A stretch of DNA of 64,000 nt, from the NCBI GenBank assembly GCA_000787465.1, contig JSYX01000149.1:1-64000 (forward strand), given 5' to 3'. The notes below the pieces were generated by a model, which was given only the letters and a program-made list of their open reading frames with translations, ran no database searches and was not told the origin of the DNA. Source of the stretch: Thermomucor indicae-seudaticae. Taxonomy: Eukaryota; Mucoromycota; Mucoromycetes; Mucorales; Lichtheimiaceae. The position numbers were made by a program, and so were the translations under genes. Below are positions 1 through 12,547 of this stretch, in pieces (the first letter of the stretch is position 1; every line of letters starts with the position of its first letter).

Positions 1-1256
1 TGTAAACATGTTAGCTTGACGACACTAATTTGATTTATCGAATAGGCGCAGACCTGATTTCAGCTTCGGCGCGAAAGGAGTACCCGAGGAGCGCAAACAG
101 CACTTTCAAATCCAGTATCATATGAGATGTCCACATTAAGACGCTGGTAGGGCAAAAGCAGGTGTCTTTTACAGTAGCTTAAAGCCAGCGTCCAATCAGA
201 GCGTTTCTTTTCAGTTAATTGATTTTGCATAAAGTTTGTGTCACTTAGTGTTGCTACGTAACAGATCGATGCAGGAAAAAGCATTCACCTACATTATACG
301 TAGACAAAACGCCTGGCCAATTACCCTACGGCGGGCACAGAATCTCCACTAGCTCTAAGCGGACCCACACGTGTGAACAGTTGCTTCTGGCTGATGCTTT
401 TTGCTCCTGCGTGTGGTGCAACTTCTACAAGCTCAAACTTTTCGGATGCACATATACAGCCTTTCCAGGAGTTCCTGTGAGTCGCGTAGGTTTCGTTTCT
501 GCGTCGTCATAAACAGTGAGATAACTTGTTATGCTGTTTTCTGTCGATACTGCCCTTAAACTGCTGGATGGATACGTTCAGCTTTTGGCTTCAACCATTC
601 TGTTTTTGTTTCGCCAATGCTCCTTTTTTACGACCATACGCCTTTGTCAGCTACTTCACGAGATGATCTCTTCTATATATCTGACATAACATCTTAATTT
701 CGCTAGTTCAGCTCTTTAACAGGATGAACTCCAAGCGTCAGACGTTTCGTTTGGTTATATACCAGGAGACATGATTGGAATGCCTGTTACTAATAAATAA
801 TCATGCTTTATTCTATATTGTATCGCCATCGTTTGGTTTACCCAGAGACCGAACGGTGATGTATATGTATATATGGTACGATATGTATATGAGTCCGCTT
901 GTGTATAAGTGAGAGAGAGAGAGAGAGAGAAGGAAGAGAAATATAGACATATTGGCACTGCTTCTTCACAAAGATGGCATAAAGTATACAGAAGAATAAA
1001 ACTAATGTACAAAAAGTCTAGTAGATAGGTAGTAAAAATAAATACAGAAAACTAAAAGAAAAGCTGTCGGTCGGCTGTAAGGGTATAGAAAAGAGTTCTT
1101 CGTTGTGTGTGCGTGTGCGTGCGTCCGCGCGTGTACGTGCGTGTATGTGTGTATGTCTTATAATAATTTAGCCAGCATAGAAGGGTTCAATGTCGTGGTT
1201 GTTGAGGTTGGGGGGCATATATGTCGTCTTTCTCTCCTTTGGCGATGTTACTCTCT
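1..1256. other. Non-coding stretch with GA and GT microsatellites
   Basis: No open frame here has recognisable domains or fungal gene structure. The segment holds a pure GA dinucleotide run at about 911-930 and a degenerate GT/GC-rich run at about 1100-1155. The right part probably includes the 3' untranslated region of the zinc-finger gene that ends at 1257. Confidence 0.6.
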
Positions 1257-2086
1257 TTAACCGAATGTGCTGACAATGTTGGCGAGTTGCAAGAGACCAG
1301 AAGATTTGGTATCGTTGGATTGCCGGAGCAAGGTGTGAGGTGGAGGCAAGATGGTGCTAGTAGGAGGAGGAGTCGGCAGAGGCGAGTAGGAGGAAGGAGA
1401 GGAAGACGCAGAGGCGGAAGAAGAGGTAGAGGAGACGGACGATGCACGGTTACGTACGACGGTTGAGGTCGATGGTTCGAGAGGAAGAGGCTTTGGCAAC
1501 ACAATAGGGGCAGGAGGCGAATAATAAGGGGCGACGAAATTGTGTCGTATCATTGGAGGATAAGGTTCTACAGATGCCGGTGGGTAAGTCATGCTTCGTC
1601 GAGGACGAGTTTGCTGCTGTAGAGGATTGTGGTGGTCAGAGTAGATTCGGACAGGTGACTGTAAACGTGAAGCAGAATGCTGGAGTTGCTGATTTCGTCG
1701 AGATCTGGGCGACATGTGCGTTCGGTAATGCTGCATCATGTTGTCTTGACGAGAGAAACGAGAAGGGCAGCCGGGATAAAGACAATGGAAGTTCTTTTCA
1801 CCAGTGTGAATGCGGTTATGACGAGCAAGATGACCACTAAAGAGAAGAAGACTTGGCATTAACATCGCCTGTAACCAAGAGGTTTGCATAAATGATGTAT
1901 GTACCTTGTGGTGAAGCTCTTGTTGCAGCCAGGTTCAGTGCAATGGTATCTGCGACGCCCTGCGGCAGTAGTTCGCTGAACCCCGGATTTGGCTGGAGCG
2001 GGTTTCTCGGTAATTAAGGGTTCATTCAGAAGACTGATTTGTCTTCCAGAAGAATCTTTGATAGAAAGAGAAGAGTCGAATCGCAT
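1257..2086 (-). CDS. Nrg1/Msn2-type C2H2 zinc-finger transcription factor
   Basis: Two exons, 2086-1905 and 1836-1257, separated by a 68-nt GT-AG intron, give a 253-residue protein. Joining the exons creates a tandem pair of C2H2 fingers at about residues 47-102. The first has the core FTTSGHLARHNRIHTGEK and the second FSRQDNMMQHYRTH; both are signatures of the yeast Nrg1/Msn2 class of stress and glucose-response factors. The rest is low-complexity Ser/Pro sequence, with a Ser/Ala-rich stretch near residue 200, as is usual for regulatory regions. The first finger is split by the intron just before SGHLARH, so neither exon alone encodes a complete domain. By family it should bind short G/C-rich promoter elements in the nucleus. 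Repressor rather than activator is inferred from the finger sequence only. Confidence 0.85.
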
Positions 2087-4248
2087 GATAAGAGTTAAGA
2101 AGAGACAAGTGGTCTATTGAGGATCTGGATGTGGAAACGGGGAAGGATTTATATATAAGTAGCGGCGACCCTGATCTCTAAGTACGGATTAGGCAAGGGC
2201 AATGTTTGGGCTTTGTGTACCCTATTGTGCAAATCCCCCACTTTAACAGCGCACTGATGCGGATGGTGTCCCTAACAATGTGGTAGACAAAAACGTGGTT
2301 GCCGTGCATTTCAATTTTCGTGTCCCTGCATCTAAGGGGCCCACAAGAAAACGTGGTCGGCAAAACGTGGCCATTCTTCCTACAGACACAATGAGAAAAG
2401 TCCGATATACGAGTCTTGCGAATATCAGTCCGTGCACTTATGAATAACACGTTGGGAATGTAGAAATTGCCGCCCCCTCCCCTTTTTAGCAGATCATCTC
2501 GCCACCCAACACTCTTCCAAAATTGGACCACAAGTTCCTGCTTCTTCCAGTCGACATCAAAAGGGTCCTTTTATCATGTACAATCTCTTTTTAGGTAACA
2601 TTTTCTTTGTGTAATGCAGTTCTATTAAAGTGGGGCCCTGAGCATCTTTGACTAGTCCCTGGGGACTGTAACCCCAGTGGACCAATCGAAAGAGTGGCTG
2701 AAGACGGATGTACTACAATCGTTGATCAAGCGCCCTTCTTGCCATGGCAAGGGCTTTCGTATAATTGACAAAACCACAAAACGCACCCTTTGTTCCGCAA
2801 CGTGCTAAGAAGGAGGCAGGAGTTAAGGGGAGCTTCCCATGACACGAATGCTTACGTACCGACATGGCATACGTACGTAGACGTAGTAGGAAAGGGAGCA
2901 GGAAGGGGAAACCAACTTTTCTGCCCTGGGACCCCTAAAATCCAAGGACTCGTTGATCGACAGTCGCCTGTCTTGGCACCCAAACTCCGTATTTGGTATC
3001 TATGCCGGGATCGACGGTCGGACGAGTTTCCAAATCTGTCACCCCTTCACACAATGAACCCTGATTCGGGTGGGTTTCCTTTAACCGCCACCAAATGGGG
3101 ACCTCCCCTATAAGGGGAGGCGTGAATGTTCTGAAAACAAAAAGAGTAATGTACCCTGCCGGCCACGTTTTCATTAACTTTTGCAAACATACGATGGCAA
3201 TTCGGGCTGACCTGAAGGGGTCTTCTTGCGGGGTCAGGGTGCACCTTTCTGTTCAACACCGCTATTTTAATATATTCATAATCAGTGGCGACTAACATGA
3301 ATGTTACTTCAAAGACCCTCATTGTTCCCCGCTCACCAACATTCTGGAAATTTTGACTTACCGACTGCTCTTATCCAGTTTCCAGAGGCAGCGGTCAGAC
3401 CCACTGCTCTACTATGTCTGATCCAACTATTGCTTCTCCGAGATGAACACATTGATCCGGAGGCTATGTCTACGTTACCCTCGACCATAATGTTTTTCTC
3501 TTCGCAAAGTACGCAGTGAAGCCATTTCCATCGATGAATACCTAGTCTTTGGCAATATAGAATTCCAGGAATGTCTTGGCATACAAGGACTTTTTTCTGC
3601 TCAAGTGCGAAGAACGGGAACTGACAGGTCAACGAATGCTGTAGATCCTACACTTCATGGTTTGCAAGACACTAAGTTCCTGGGAGGTCCACATGAGAAA
3701 GCTTGCTACTGTTATTCTTCGGCAGTTTTACAGAATTTTTATGCGTGGGCTGCAAACGTTTAACTACAGTATTCCAGCAATACGGACTACGTATCATGTA
3801 TGACTCGTATCATATTCACTCACGAAGCGACTATCATATCAAATGATTGAATATCTCAATGACTTGATATGATATACTCACGGACACCTGTTTTTCTTAC
3901 TCATTGTGTCACATCCGGGGTTAAACTATTGGCATTCGCACCCCTTCATGATAAACTAAACAGTGCTCGTTCGCAACATTCATTGTCGATCAGCGAAGTG
4001 GGCAAAGTTTATGCCAATGTTTAGAACATGTCTTCCAATCAGAATGGGCAGAGTAATTGCTGACTCAGGTGATAAGCAAGCCCAGCAGAGCATGAATCGT
4101 TATCTTTGTTTCCCGAAGTACTGGGGCGTATTCCCATTTTACCCAAAAGTTCACTGGTATCTATCTGACCTAACGATAAGAAAGGTATTTAACCAAAGCA
4201 ACCCCCTAAAGGGACCATCTATCTCCTCTTCCGGATATCCCTGCAGAA
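2087..4248. other. Intergenic region with short inverted repeats
   Basis: About 2.1 kb without a supportable gene. Open frames here lack codon bias, domains or splice continuity. Two short hairpins are visible: an 8-bp stem with a 3-nt loop at 3102-3120, and an 11-bp perfect inverted repeat at 3832-3842 / 3864-3874. A frame running through 3963-4421 overlaps the amine oxidase in another phase and is treated as a shadow. Confidence 0.5.
3832..3874. repeat. 11-bp perfect inverted repeat with 21-nt spacer
   Basis: TATCATATCAA at 3832-3842 is exactly complementary to TTGATATGATA at 3864-3874. It lies about 375 bp upstream of the copper amine oxidase start. It could be a hairpin, a regulator site or a remnant of a miniature transposon. 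Nothing in the flanks shows a target-site duplication. Confidence 0.6.
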
Positions 4249-6392
4249 ATGCATCCCTTAGATCCTTTGACGATCGACGAGATCAAGCGCGTTACGGCTA
4301 TTGTTCGCGAAGCACGCGACGATGCAATCTTTGTCTTCAATTCCATCTGTCTCAAGGAGCCCGCCAAGGACCTGATGATGGCCTATCTGGGCTGGGACAC
4401 GAGCGTCCCGAGGCCGAGTGATATTGAGCGCGAAGCGTTTGTGGTTCTGATTGACCGACCGTCCGGCGTGGTGCACGAGATCACGGTGTCGTTGACGCGA
4501 AGAGCTATCACCAAGTGGGAGCAAGTCCAAGGTGTTCAACCCACACTTCATGTTCTTGAAATGTTGGAGGCCGAGAAAGCGGTTCTTCAGGACGAACGGG
4601 TATTTGCCGAGTGCAAAAAGCTGGGGATTACAGACATGTCCACTGTGTTTGCTGATACCTGGGGTGTCGGATACCACGAGATCAAGGGGAGGCGATTGAT
4701 ACAGGCGCTCATGTACATGCGCACGTCGCCGGATGATAACCAGTACGCGCATCCACTTGACTTTCTTCCTATCTATGGTAAGCATCATTGTCGTCGATCA
4801 ATGAGAGCCTTCTTATAATTGTTCTGTCAGATGTGAATGAAAAGAAGGTGATTGATATTGTGCTATCCAAGCGTAGAAACAGCAAGTATGAGCGCCCGAC
4901 GATCCCCTTGGCCAACCATCAGTACTTGCCAGAACACCTGGGTGAGGAAAACCTGCGCAAGGACATCAAGCCTATCGAGACCACGCAGCCCGAAGGTGTC
5001 AGTTTCAAGATCCAAGGCCGCGAGCTCTCTTGGCAAAAGTGGAACATGCACATCTCGTTCAATTACCGCGAAGGCCTGGTGATCCAGAACGTGAGCTACA
5101 AGGACATGGATGGTACCGTGCGTCCACTGTTTTACCGCGTCTCGCTCTCAGAAATGGTGGTCCCTTATGCAAACCCGTACAAGCCGTACAACCACAAGAT
5201 GGCGTTTGACGTTGGCGAATATGGTCTCGGAAACCTGACCAACCCGTTGGAATTGGGCTGCGACTGCATGGGTAGCATTTATTATATGGATGCGGTCCTG
5301 AACGATCTCAAAGGCGAGCCGTGGGTGATCCCGAACGCGATTTGCATTCATGAAGAAGACGGGGGTCTCATGTTTAAGCACACTGATTTCAGAACGAACA
5401 AGGCACACTCGGCTCGTTCAAGACGTCTTGTGATTTCTCATATCGTTACAGGTATGATCCTAGTGTTTCTTTCTTTACTTACCTTGCTAACTTAATTTTC
5501 AAAAGCGGCCAACTATGACTATGGTCTCTACTACTACTTTTATCAAGACGGTACATTCCAATACGAGGTCAAGGCAACTGGAGAACTCAACACTCAAGTC
5601 TTGGCAGAAGATGAGGTAAATAAGAAGGACCAGAGTTCTGACCCATATTACTTACTCATCTAGAGTCCTGCACCGTATGGCACGATCGTGGCACCTCAAA
5701 TCGATGCGCAACACCACCGACACTTGTTCAGTATGCGTATCGACCCCATGATTGACGGCCGCGCCAACTCGGTCGCCCAAGTGGACGTCGTCCCGTCCGA
5801 GCTGCCAGTCGGACACCCGGATAACATGATCGGCAATGCCTTTATACCCGTTACGCACATTTACCAAGATACCCACGAAGCGCAGGCGCGCGCCAATGGT
5901 GAAACTAGCCGGTTCTGGAAAATCATCAATGAAGGCAAGATCCACCCTTACACGCACGAACCTGTCGGTTTCAAGATCATGTGCCCCAACGCACCACCTA
6001 TGCCGCCCAAACCGGGTTCCATTGCGTACGAACGCGCAGCCTTTGCTAGCAAGACTGTATGGGTCACGCCCTATGATCCCAACCAGTATTTCCCGGCTGG
6101 CTTTTACTGCTACCAGAGCGAACCGGGCCTCGGTCTGCCAGAATGGACCAAGGACAAAAAGAACGTTAAGAATCAAGATATCGTGCTCTGGCTCACCTTT
6201 GGTCTCACGCATATCCCACGCGTCGAAGATTTTCCCATCATGCCCGTCGAAACTTGCGGCTTCATGCTCAAGCCATGCAATTTCTTCCTCGCCAACCCTG
6301 GTATCGATATCCCGCCGTCTGACAGACACTCGACCAAAAGCGCTTATGCTCAAGCCAACGGCAAGTCCTGTTGCCATCCTCCAAGTATGTAA
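4249..6392 (+). CDS. Copper amine oxidase (TPQ-dependent primary-amine oxidase)
   Basis: Four exons (4249-4777, 4831-5451, 5506-5615, 5664-6392) give 662 residues, the normal length for fungal copper amine oxidases. The enzyme oxidatively deaminates primary amines to aldehydes with release of ammonia and hydrogen peroxide. Visible hallmarks are the catalytic-base Asp near residue 303 in FDVGEYGLG, the NYDY motif whose Tyr (about 387) is converted to topaquinone, the copper His pair in HHRHLF (about 438 and 440) and a third His near 603 in THIPR. The NYDY motif straddles the start of exon 3, so only the spliced product is active. Fungal relatives are often peroxisomal, but the predicted C-terminus is PPSM, not a PTS1 signal. 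A possible donor (GTATGT at 6385) could give another C-terminus. The gene converges on the karyopherin gene. Confidence 0.95.
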
Positions 6393-6659
6393 CCTTATCT
6401 ACTTGTCTTTTTCCGTTTTGCTTGCATACAACCCTATAACCGTACTGATATCACGCAATAAAGACGAGAAAATGCTAAAGCTATTATTAGTAGAACCAGT
6501 TTACAAAACGAAAGAAACAAGACGGGGGAAGTGGGGGAAACAGAGTCAAAGCTAATGGTTATGATTTGGGGATGCATTTTCATGAAGAGAGGAAAGGGAT
6601 ATATAGAGTAACGTACATATAAGATTATCTAACTACTACTAATACTACCAATGATTCCT

Positions 6660-9600
6660 TTAAACATAGCCCTTCTCTTGTAAAATGCTCCTCGTCTCGG
6701 GTGAAATCGCATTCCAAAGCTGTGTTCGACTCTGCTCATCCATACCACCAAGTACCATCTTTAGACTGTTCACCACTCGACCAGTCAATTCCTGATCCAG
6801 AATATCAGCCGCTAACGCTTCCGTCAAGACTTTCACCAAATGGGGTACTTGAGAGTTGTTGGGCCCAAGGATGCTGGGATGACGTGCGTCCAAGAGCTCG
6901 AGCAGATATGAGTACACGATCGGTGCTTCTTGATCGTCGTTCACAATCGGAAGCGCCGCAAACCACGCAGACAAGACAGGCTCCACTGCAATTTTGGCAC
7001 CGTTGAACTTGCAAATCTTGGCAACCGCTGAAATCGCGTTCTCGGTGACAAACACAACTTCGTCTTGACGAGCATTAGGTGCGTTGATGATGTTGAACAA
7101 TGGCTCCAGTGCAGCAGCACAGGCATCCTGATATTGCGCACCGCCAAACTGGCCACAAACACCAATACCATAGGCAGCAGACTGACGCACCTCTGGCGCA
7201 GGATCTTGCAAGGCGGTAATCATGTTTTGCAAGAAGAAGCTCGAGTAATTGTACGAGGCAGGTCCAAGGTATTCCACAAGGTCATCGAATACGCAAACGC
7301 CCCACTGTCTGGCAGGAATGCTGGGGTGGTTAAGGAATTGAACAGCCAATGGAATCAACGTCTCAAAATAGGGCACAAAACTGGCGCGATGTGTCTTGAA
7401 CAGAGCCTGAATCGCACGGGCCAGTTCGCTAAGCGCGTCCTCCTCCACTGCTTCTTCATCCAAGACCTGCTCTTCGTCCTCTCCGTCATATTCGCCGCTA
7501 CGCTTGTTGTTCTCGTGAGTAGTCAGACGCTCCAAGAACTGCTTCAATTGCTCCTCAACAGACTTTGTGAAAGCTTCCAAATCCGCAGGCTGGAGACAGT
7601 TTTCGCCAAGGATCTCGACGCACTGGTAGAAGGTCGAGTACAGCTGTGCAAGGAACGAAATGTCGTCCTCCGTAGCCAAGAGTTTGACAACCTTTTCAAA
7701 AATGGTACGCCACATCGTAGCAAGTTCTGCAGGTGCAACATTGGCCTCCTTGGCGTCGCGGAGGAGCAATGGAAGAAGCGTTGCGGACGCGTGGCGGACA
7801 CCATCATGGAAGTAAAACTTGAGCAATGGCAAAGCGATTTCCAATACCTGTGCGACATACGGCAAAAAGCCAGCACCGAGATCACGAGCATAGCTAACGA
7901 GCATCTCAATAGCAGTATGCTTTTCCTCGAGCACCGACGTCTTGATACCAATCTGCTGTCCATTAATACCGACGAATTCCCAACCCTCTTCGGTAGGATA
8001 TTTGGCCTCCACATCCTCTTCCTCTGGGTCGACAAAGGTAAACTCCGGAGTCACGCGTGCCGACTGTAAAAGAGGTGGCATAATGTTTGGCAAATATGGC
8101 AGGAACTCTTGACCCATCATCTTGCACATACGAGCCCAGGCAGCAAGCAAATAGGTGGTCTGGACATCATCTGGGTCAGTCACGGATTGTTGGATTTCAG
8201 CGAGGAGCCCAATAAAGTTTTGGGTGTAAGGGCTAAAGTCGTTCTTGCCAATAGCCAAGCCAATGAGAGAAGCACACTCAATAGCACGACCACGCAGCAA
8301 TCTGTACTCCTTGTCCGTCGCCTGACGAAGGATATCCAACAACAATGGCATGATCACCGAGTGGTACTTGACAAACTTGTCCTTGGCAGAGTCCGCAACC
8401 GTAGCGATCGTGGTAATGGCCTGTTCTTGAACGTAGGTCTTTGGCGTTCTGAGCAGGACAAGCAGTCGCTCAAAGATTGCATCGAGGTAAGGATCCAGAA
8501 TCGCCTTGTCAGCATCCTCGCAGAAGTTCACCATAGCTGCTGCAGCATGTGCCTGAACACGTGGCTGCGAGCTGTCTTCCATGACAGGCAGCAGAGAAGT
8601 AATGACGGCTTGATGGAAGTTCTTTTGCAAGTACGGAGCAAAGTCAGTGGACATTTGACCGATCGCATTGCAAGCTGCATAACGAACGCGCGGATGCGGA
8701 TCCTTAAAGTAAGGAATAATCATCTGGATAATGTTGCCGAGCTCTGGCTTCATGATCTTGACGCATCCTTCACCGATCGAAGAAATGGCCATCAGAGAAG
8801 CACGGCGCTGTTGCCATTCCGTCGACTGGAGCATCTGCGGAATGTATTGGAAAGCAACAGGCACCACAAGCTTCCCTCCGAGTGTTCGTGCCAATCTATC
8901 CAGAGTGCTCTCGCCCATAACATAGTTCTCTTCATTGTCATCCTCGTCCAGCTAAAAAGTTTTGCCTCGTCAAAGATGATACAAAAATGGGGAGCCTCAT
9001 AAAGCCAGAGAAAGAAAGACTCACATCGTTCGTAGTATACCAGTTTTCATCGTCCTGAATATCGGTCACCATTTCCATTGCGACAGGAATGATCTCAGCG
9101 GCGAAGTTGGGCGTTTTACGGGCCATGGCAGGTGCCGCCTCAGCAATCGTCAACAACAGCTCTACAGCCGTCTGGCGCGTTCGGTCCTCAAAAGACTTGT
9201 CCTTTGCTATCGTGACCATGGCTGTAAGGAGGTTGGGAAGCACTGCGCGGAAGAGACGAGGTGCGTTGTCAGCCAAGTCAATCAAGACGACGAGACCGTC
9301 TACCAAGGTCTGATCGTCGCGTGAAGCAATCACAGGTGTCAAAGTCTAGATGATAATGATCAATCAGCTCAAGCTCTAGCAACTGACATTCATCTGTGCA
9401 CGTACCTCGAGCATCTGTGGCATGAGAGCACCTAGTGCCTTTTGCTGTTCTTCTTCAGCCTGGACAATGTAGGACGCGGCAGCCTTCATGGCTTCCAAGC
9501 GAACCTGATTGATCACGTATGTCAATTCACATGATAATCTTAAATACATTGTCCATAAAGCCCCATACCGCTTGACTCTCACGATCCGTCAAGCTCGCCA

Positions 9601-10328
9601 TAAAGACTGACTTGAGGGTATCCTGATGTTGGTCCGAAATAAGCTCTGGCACAGACGCAAAGATACGGAAAGCCGATTCACGGTGAGCTGCATTAGGGGA
9701 CTGGCCGCATTCAAACAGAGCCTTCAACAATGCATCCCATTTGCCTACATCATATCAGCGATCCTCTTCTTCAAAGCAACCCGACCGATACGCTTACCAT
9801 CATTGTACACATCCGTTTTCGCGACTTCTGAGATGGTGTCTGCGACCTTGTGGCGCGTGCTCTGGTCGCTCTCATTGGCAAGCGCGACCAATAACAGTTC
9901 CTTGACAGCTGCGCGAGTCTGTTCCTGAACCATTTCCCACAAGCGGGCATCGGGATCCGCAGAGGATGTGAATTGCTTGAACGCCAAGCGACGTAAAAGT
10001 ACACTGCAGTGCGAACGCAACTGGTAATCGAAGCATGAGAAATCCCCATTGACCTCTTTCAGCTGCCAAGCACGAAGCTTTTACCTGGACTTCATTGTTG
10101 TGTGCCACAAACTGTGCTAAACCAACAAGGAGCAAATCGGGTTGTTGCTTGACCCATTGTTCGTTAAGCTGATTCTCTGCTGCTGATCTAACGGACACAG
10201 AGAGTGAGCGAAACCAGACAGATAACTGCGGCGAACGAAAGGACACGCTACCTCTGACTGTTATCAGGCGACAGCAAGCTTGTCAGCAGCGGGGTCAATT
10301 GCTGAAGCACCTCGGCTGGGACTTCCAT
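6660..10328 (-). CDS. KAP121: Karyopherin beta, importin-5 / Kap121 (Pse1) type
   Basis: Seven exons (10328-10252, 10187-10085, 10020-9798, 9744-9569, 9504-9406, 9345-9025, 8951-6660) give about 1,096 residues, matching Kap121/IPO5. The protein is a string of HEAT repeats throughout. Typical blocks include RRASLMAISSIGEG, PHPRVRYAACNAIGQMS and PAPEVRQSAAYGIGVCGQFG. An acidic loop near residue 820 (YDGEDEEQVLDEEAVEEDAL) sits where family members carry one. The known role is RanGTP-regulated nuclear import of ribosomal proteins, histones and transcription factors at the nuclear pore. The small exons are all at the 5' end and the last exon carries 764 codons. Phases close without adjustment in all six introns. 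Confidence 0.95.
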
Positions 10329-10504
10329 AATCAAGTTAGCGAGTTGAATTAGAAGGGAGAAGAGAACTCGCTGTTTTCAGAAAAAAGAAGGGAGCGAAAA
10401 AAAGTTGTGGCACACGAAGGACAGGTGTACAGAAAAAGCCACAGCGGATCTCCGCACGCGATACAGAAATGACGGATGACAAGAGGTTCCTTGTTGTTTC
10501 CTTT

Positions 10505-11838
10505 TTATTCTCGCTTTGTAAAGACTTTGCCAGGTATTATAAAGCCATGTTCGTCATCTTTAGGATCGAGTGCTACGAACGGCGGTGAGACCACGAAAAG
10601 TACGGTTCCATCCGGATCACTCTTTCCGACAGGTTGCATGATTTTTTCATCAAAGGGAGCCACGCCTTCTTCAATAGAAGCACAGAACACCTTGATGTCT
10701 TGACCCTTCATCGCCAAGTCTAGCTTTGCTGCACGTGCAACGATGCCCTCTACTTTCTTTTGATTACTGGTGCCTTCGCGAATGCGCGGGTACATTTGCG
10801 TCAGCGTCTCGAGAATGTATTCGACCACACTTGCTAACGCGTCATCAATATTCTTTTGTTCGTCACCCGGTTGTTTGACAACCAAAGCTGTCACTTGCTG
10901 CCGCAGTCTGTGAGCCCAAGCGTCGTTCCGCATCCCCATCCATGTCCTGAGATCGTCAAAGGTCTTGTTCACTGATACGCCAGGGTGAATCGGTTGCGAA
11001 AAGATCCGTTCCACCAGCACTTCCATGACGAATTTCTCTGTAAACATGGTAATCACACCGGGCTCCAGGCGCTCGTCGTCGCTGTCTGTCTTGAAAAACT
11101 GCTGTCGTATGTCGGCCTCCTTGTCACGCCAACGCTCCAGGATAAAGGCTGTGCCTCCAGATCGATCCATTTTTGACTTTAACCCCATGCAAAAATTGTT
11201 GAGCTGGTTTGATAAATGGCTGATTTCATACTGAATCGTAGACAGGTCGTCGTCCGTCGGTCGAATACTGACAAGAGTTGCATGTTAAAAGGCAAGAATA
11301 GGAAAGAGAGGCGAGTACAATAATACCTGCGGACATGGGCATAAAAATTGCTCTCCAATCGCTGGTACTCTTGCTTTTTCGCTTCCAGCTCCTTCACTAT
11401 CGTGCTATAGGCTTCTTCCAGTTTCTGGTATTGCTCCATTTGTTCTTCCATGGCCTTCTGAGCAGTCTCCTTTTCTTTGCGCGTCATCTCTCTCTCGTTT
11501 TCTCGTTCCTGTTTCATTCGCTCGATAAAGGCTTCTTTTTCGGCGTGCAGCCGCTCCATAATTTCCTTGTGGATCTGAAGCGACTCGGTTAAAGAGGTAA
11601 TGACAAGATCCTTGTCTGAATCGGTTTCGCCGTCGTCATTGTGTTGCGGGGTCCGGTGTGAACCCTTCATGTCATACTCTATGCTATGAGCAACAGGTAT
11701 GCTGTCGGTGGATGATGAGTAGCCGTCATCGAGCGAGGATTGTCGTCGACCTCCGCCGAGCGATGACGACGACCGACTCGTGGTCAGTGCTTCTGCCGAA
11801 CGGGAAATAGTGTCACAACTACTACTAGATGCCATCAA
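10505..11838 (-). CDS. Coiled-coil protein of unknown function, 424 residues
   Basis: Two exons (11838-11327 and 11267-10505) with a 59-nt intron. The first 65 residues are Ser-rich and charged. A long coiled coil follows at roughly residues 85-165 (runs such as KEIMERLHAEKEAFIERMKQ). The C-terminal half is a globular, mainly helical region, including WMGMRNDAWAHRLRQQ and ending in ...GKVFTKRE. I do not recognise a named domain. The conserved-looking C-terminal half after a coiled coil suggests a scaffold or cytoskeletal adaptor, but that is a guess. Confidence 0.75.
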
Positions 11839-12003
11839 GATAATAATAGAAAAGGAAGAGAAAAGCTTACAGTCTGAACAGAAAAAAGAAAGAAGATCCC
11901 TTACGTTGTCCCTTTATTCGTGAAAAAGTACATGAGGAATAAGGGGGTGGTGGTTATGACATTTGGAATTCAGACCTTTACACACTCTTGTTATCGGGGT
12001 GTA

Positions 12004-12414
12004 TTACTGCATTCTTTTCTCTTCTCCATGCTCAATGATTTGCTCAATAACCGCTTGTTGATCGGTCGTATGAAAAGCCCTCCTGTAGATAACACAGTTA
12101 GATAAATAAAGACGCTGACTATCTCGACACATACTCAAGGGCGCCCTTGGATGGCCGCATCACTTTGCCTGTTTCGCTGCCTGTCGTTGTTGTGAGGATG
12201 TCAAATGCTACACAGTCTCTGATATCAACTATATTGATTCGTTTATAGCAGTAATAAGTTGCTGCCACTCACATTGGAGAACCTCGACGATAGGAATACT
12301 TTTGTCTTTGCGCCATTTACTTGCCATGCCGGGGTTAGCAATGACAAAGAATTCATTGTCATCGTCTCCCCGATATACAATCTTTGATGCGCGTTGACCA
12401 GTTGCTCCAGCCAT
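12004..12414 (-). CDS. RTC3: Rtc3-like protein, single SBDS N-terminal domain
   Basis: Three short exons (12414-12273, 12216-12135, 12082-12004) give 100 residues. The pattern KIVYRGDDDNEFFVIANPG, then SIPIVEVLQYCVAFDILTT, then GKVMRPSKGALERAF, is the single-domain form of the Shwachman-Bodian-Diamond N-terminal fold seen in yeast Rtc3/YHR087W. Full SBDS ribosome-maturation proteins carry two more domains, absent here. Yeast Rtc3 is stress-induced and linked to RNA metabolism; its molecular role is not settled. No exon exceeds 50 codons, which makes the gene easy to miss. Phases agree at both introns. Confidence 0.8.
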
Positions 12415-12547
12415 AACTGCGACGTGTTAACAAAATGGAAGAGAAATTTTTGTATTAGGAATCTTAAAACGTACAAAATCCGGGATCCTTTTTTCATGGG
12501 TAATAAGGATGATTACAATTTGACGTCATGAATGCGAAAGGGAAATC

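Noticed and set aside
755..1012. 85-codon minus-strand frame rich in Ser/Leu and Tyr/Thr
   Set aside because: It is the translation of the GA repeat and nearby AT-rich DNA, not a gene.
3102..3120. 8-bp hairpin with a 3-nt loop as a terminator or MITE end
   Set aside because: A single short hairpin with no poly-T, partner repeat or target duplication.
3963..4421. 152-codon plus-strand frame overlapping the amine oxidase start
   Set aside because: The overlapping frame from 4249 is clearly amine oxidase; the upstream part has no recognisable sequence.
6385..6555. Possible extra intron and C-terminal exon of the amine oxidase
   Set aside because: A GTATGT donor exists, but the downstream frame adds an unfamiliar basic tail with no PTS1; the simpler stop was kept.
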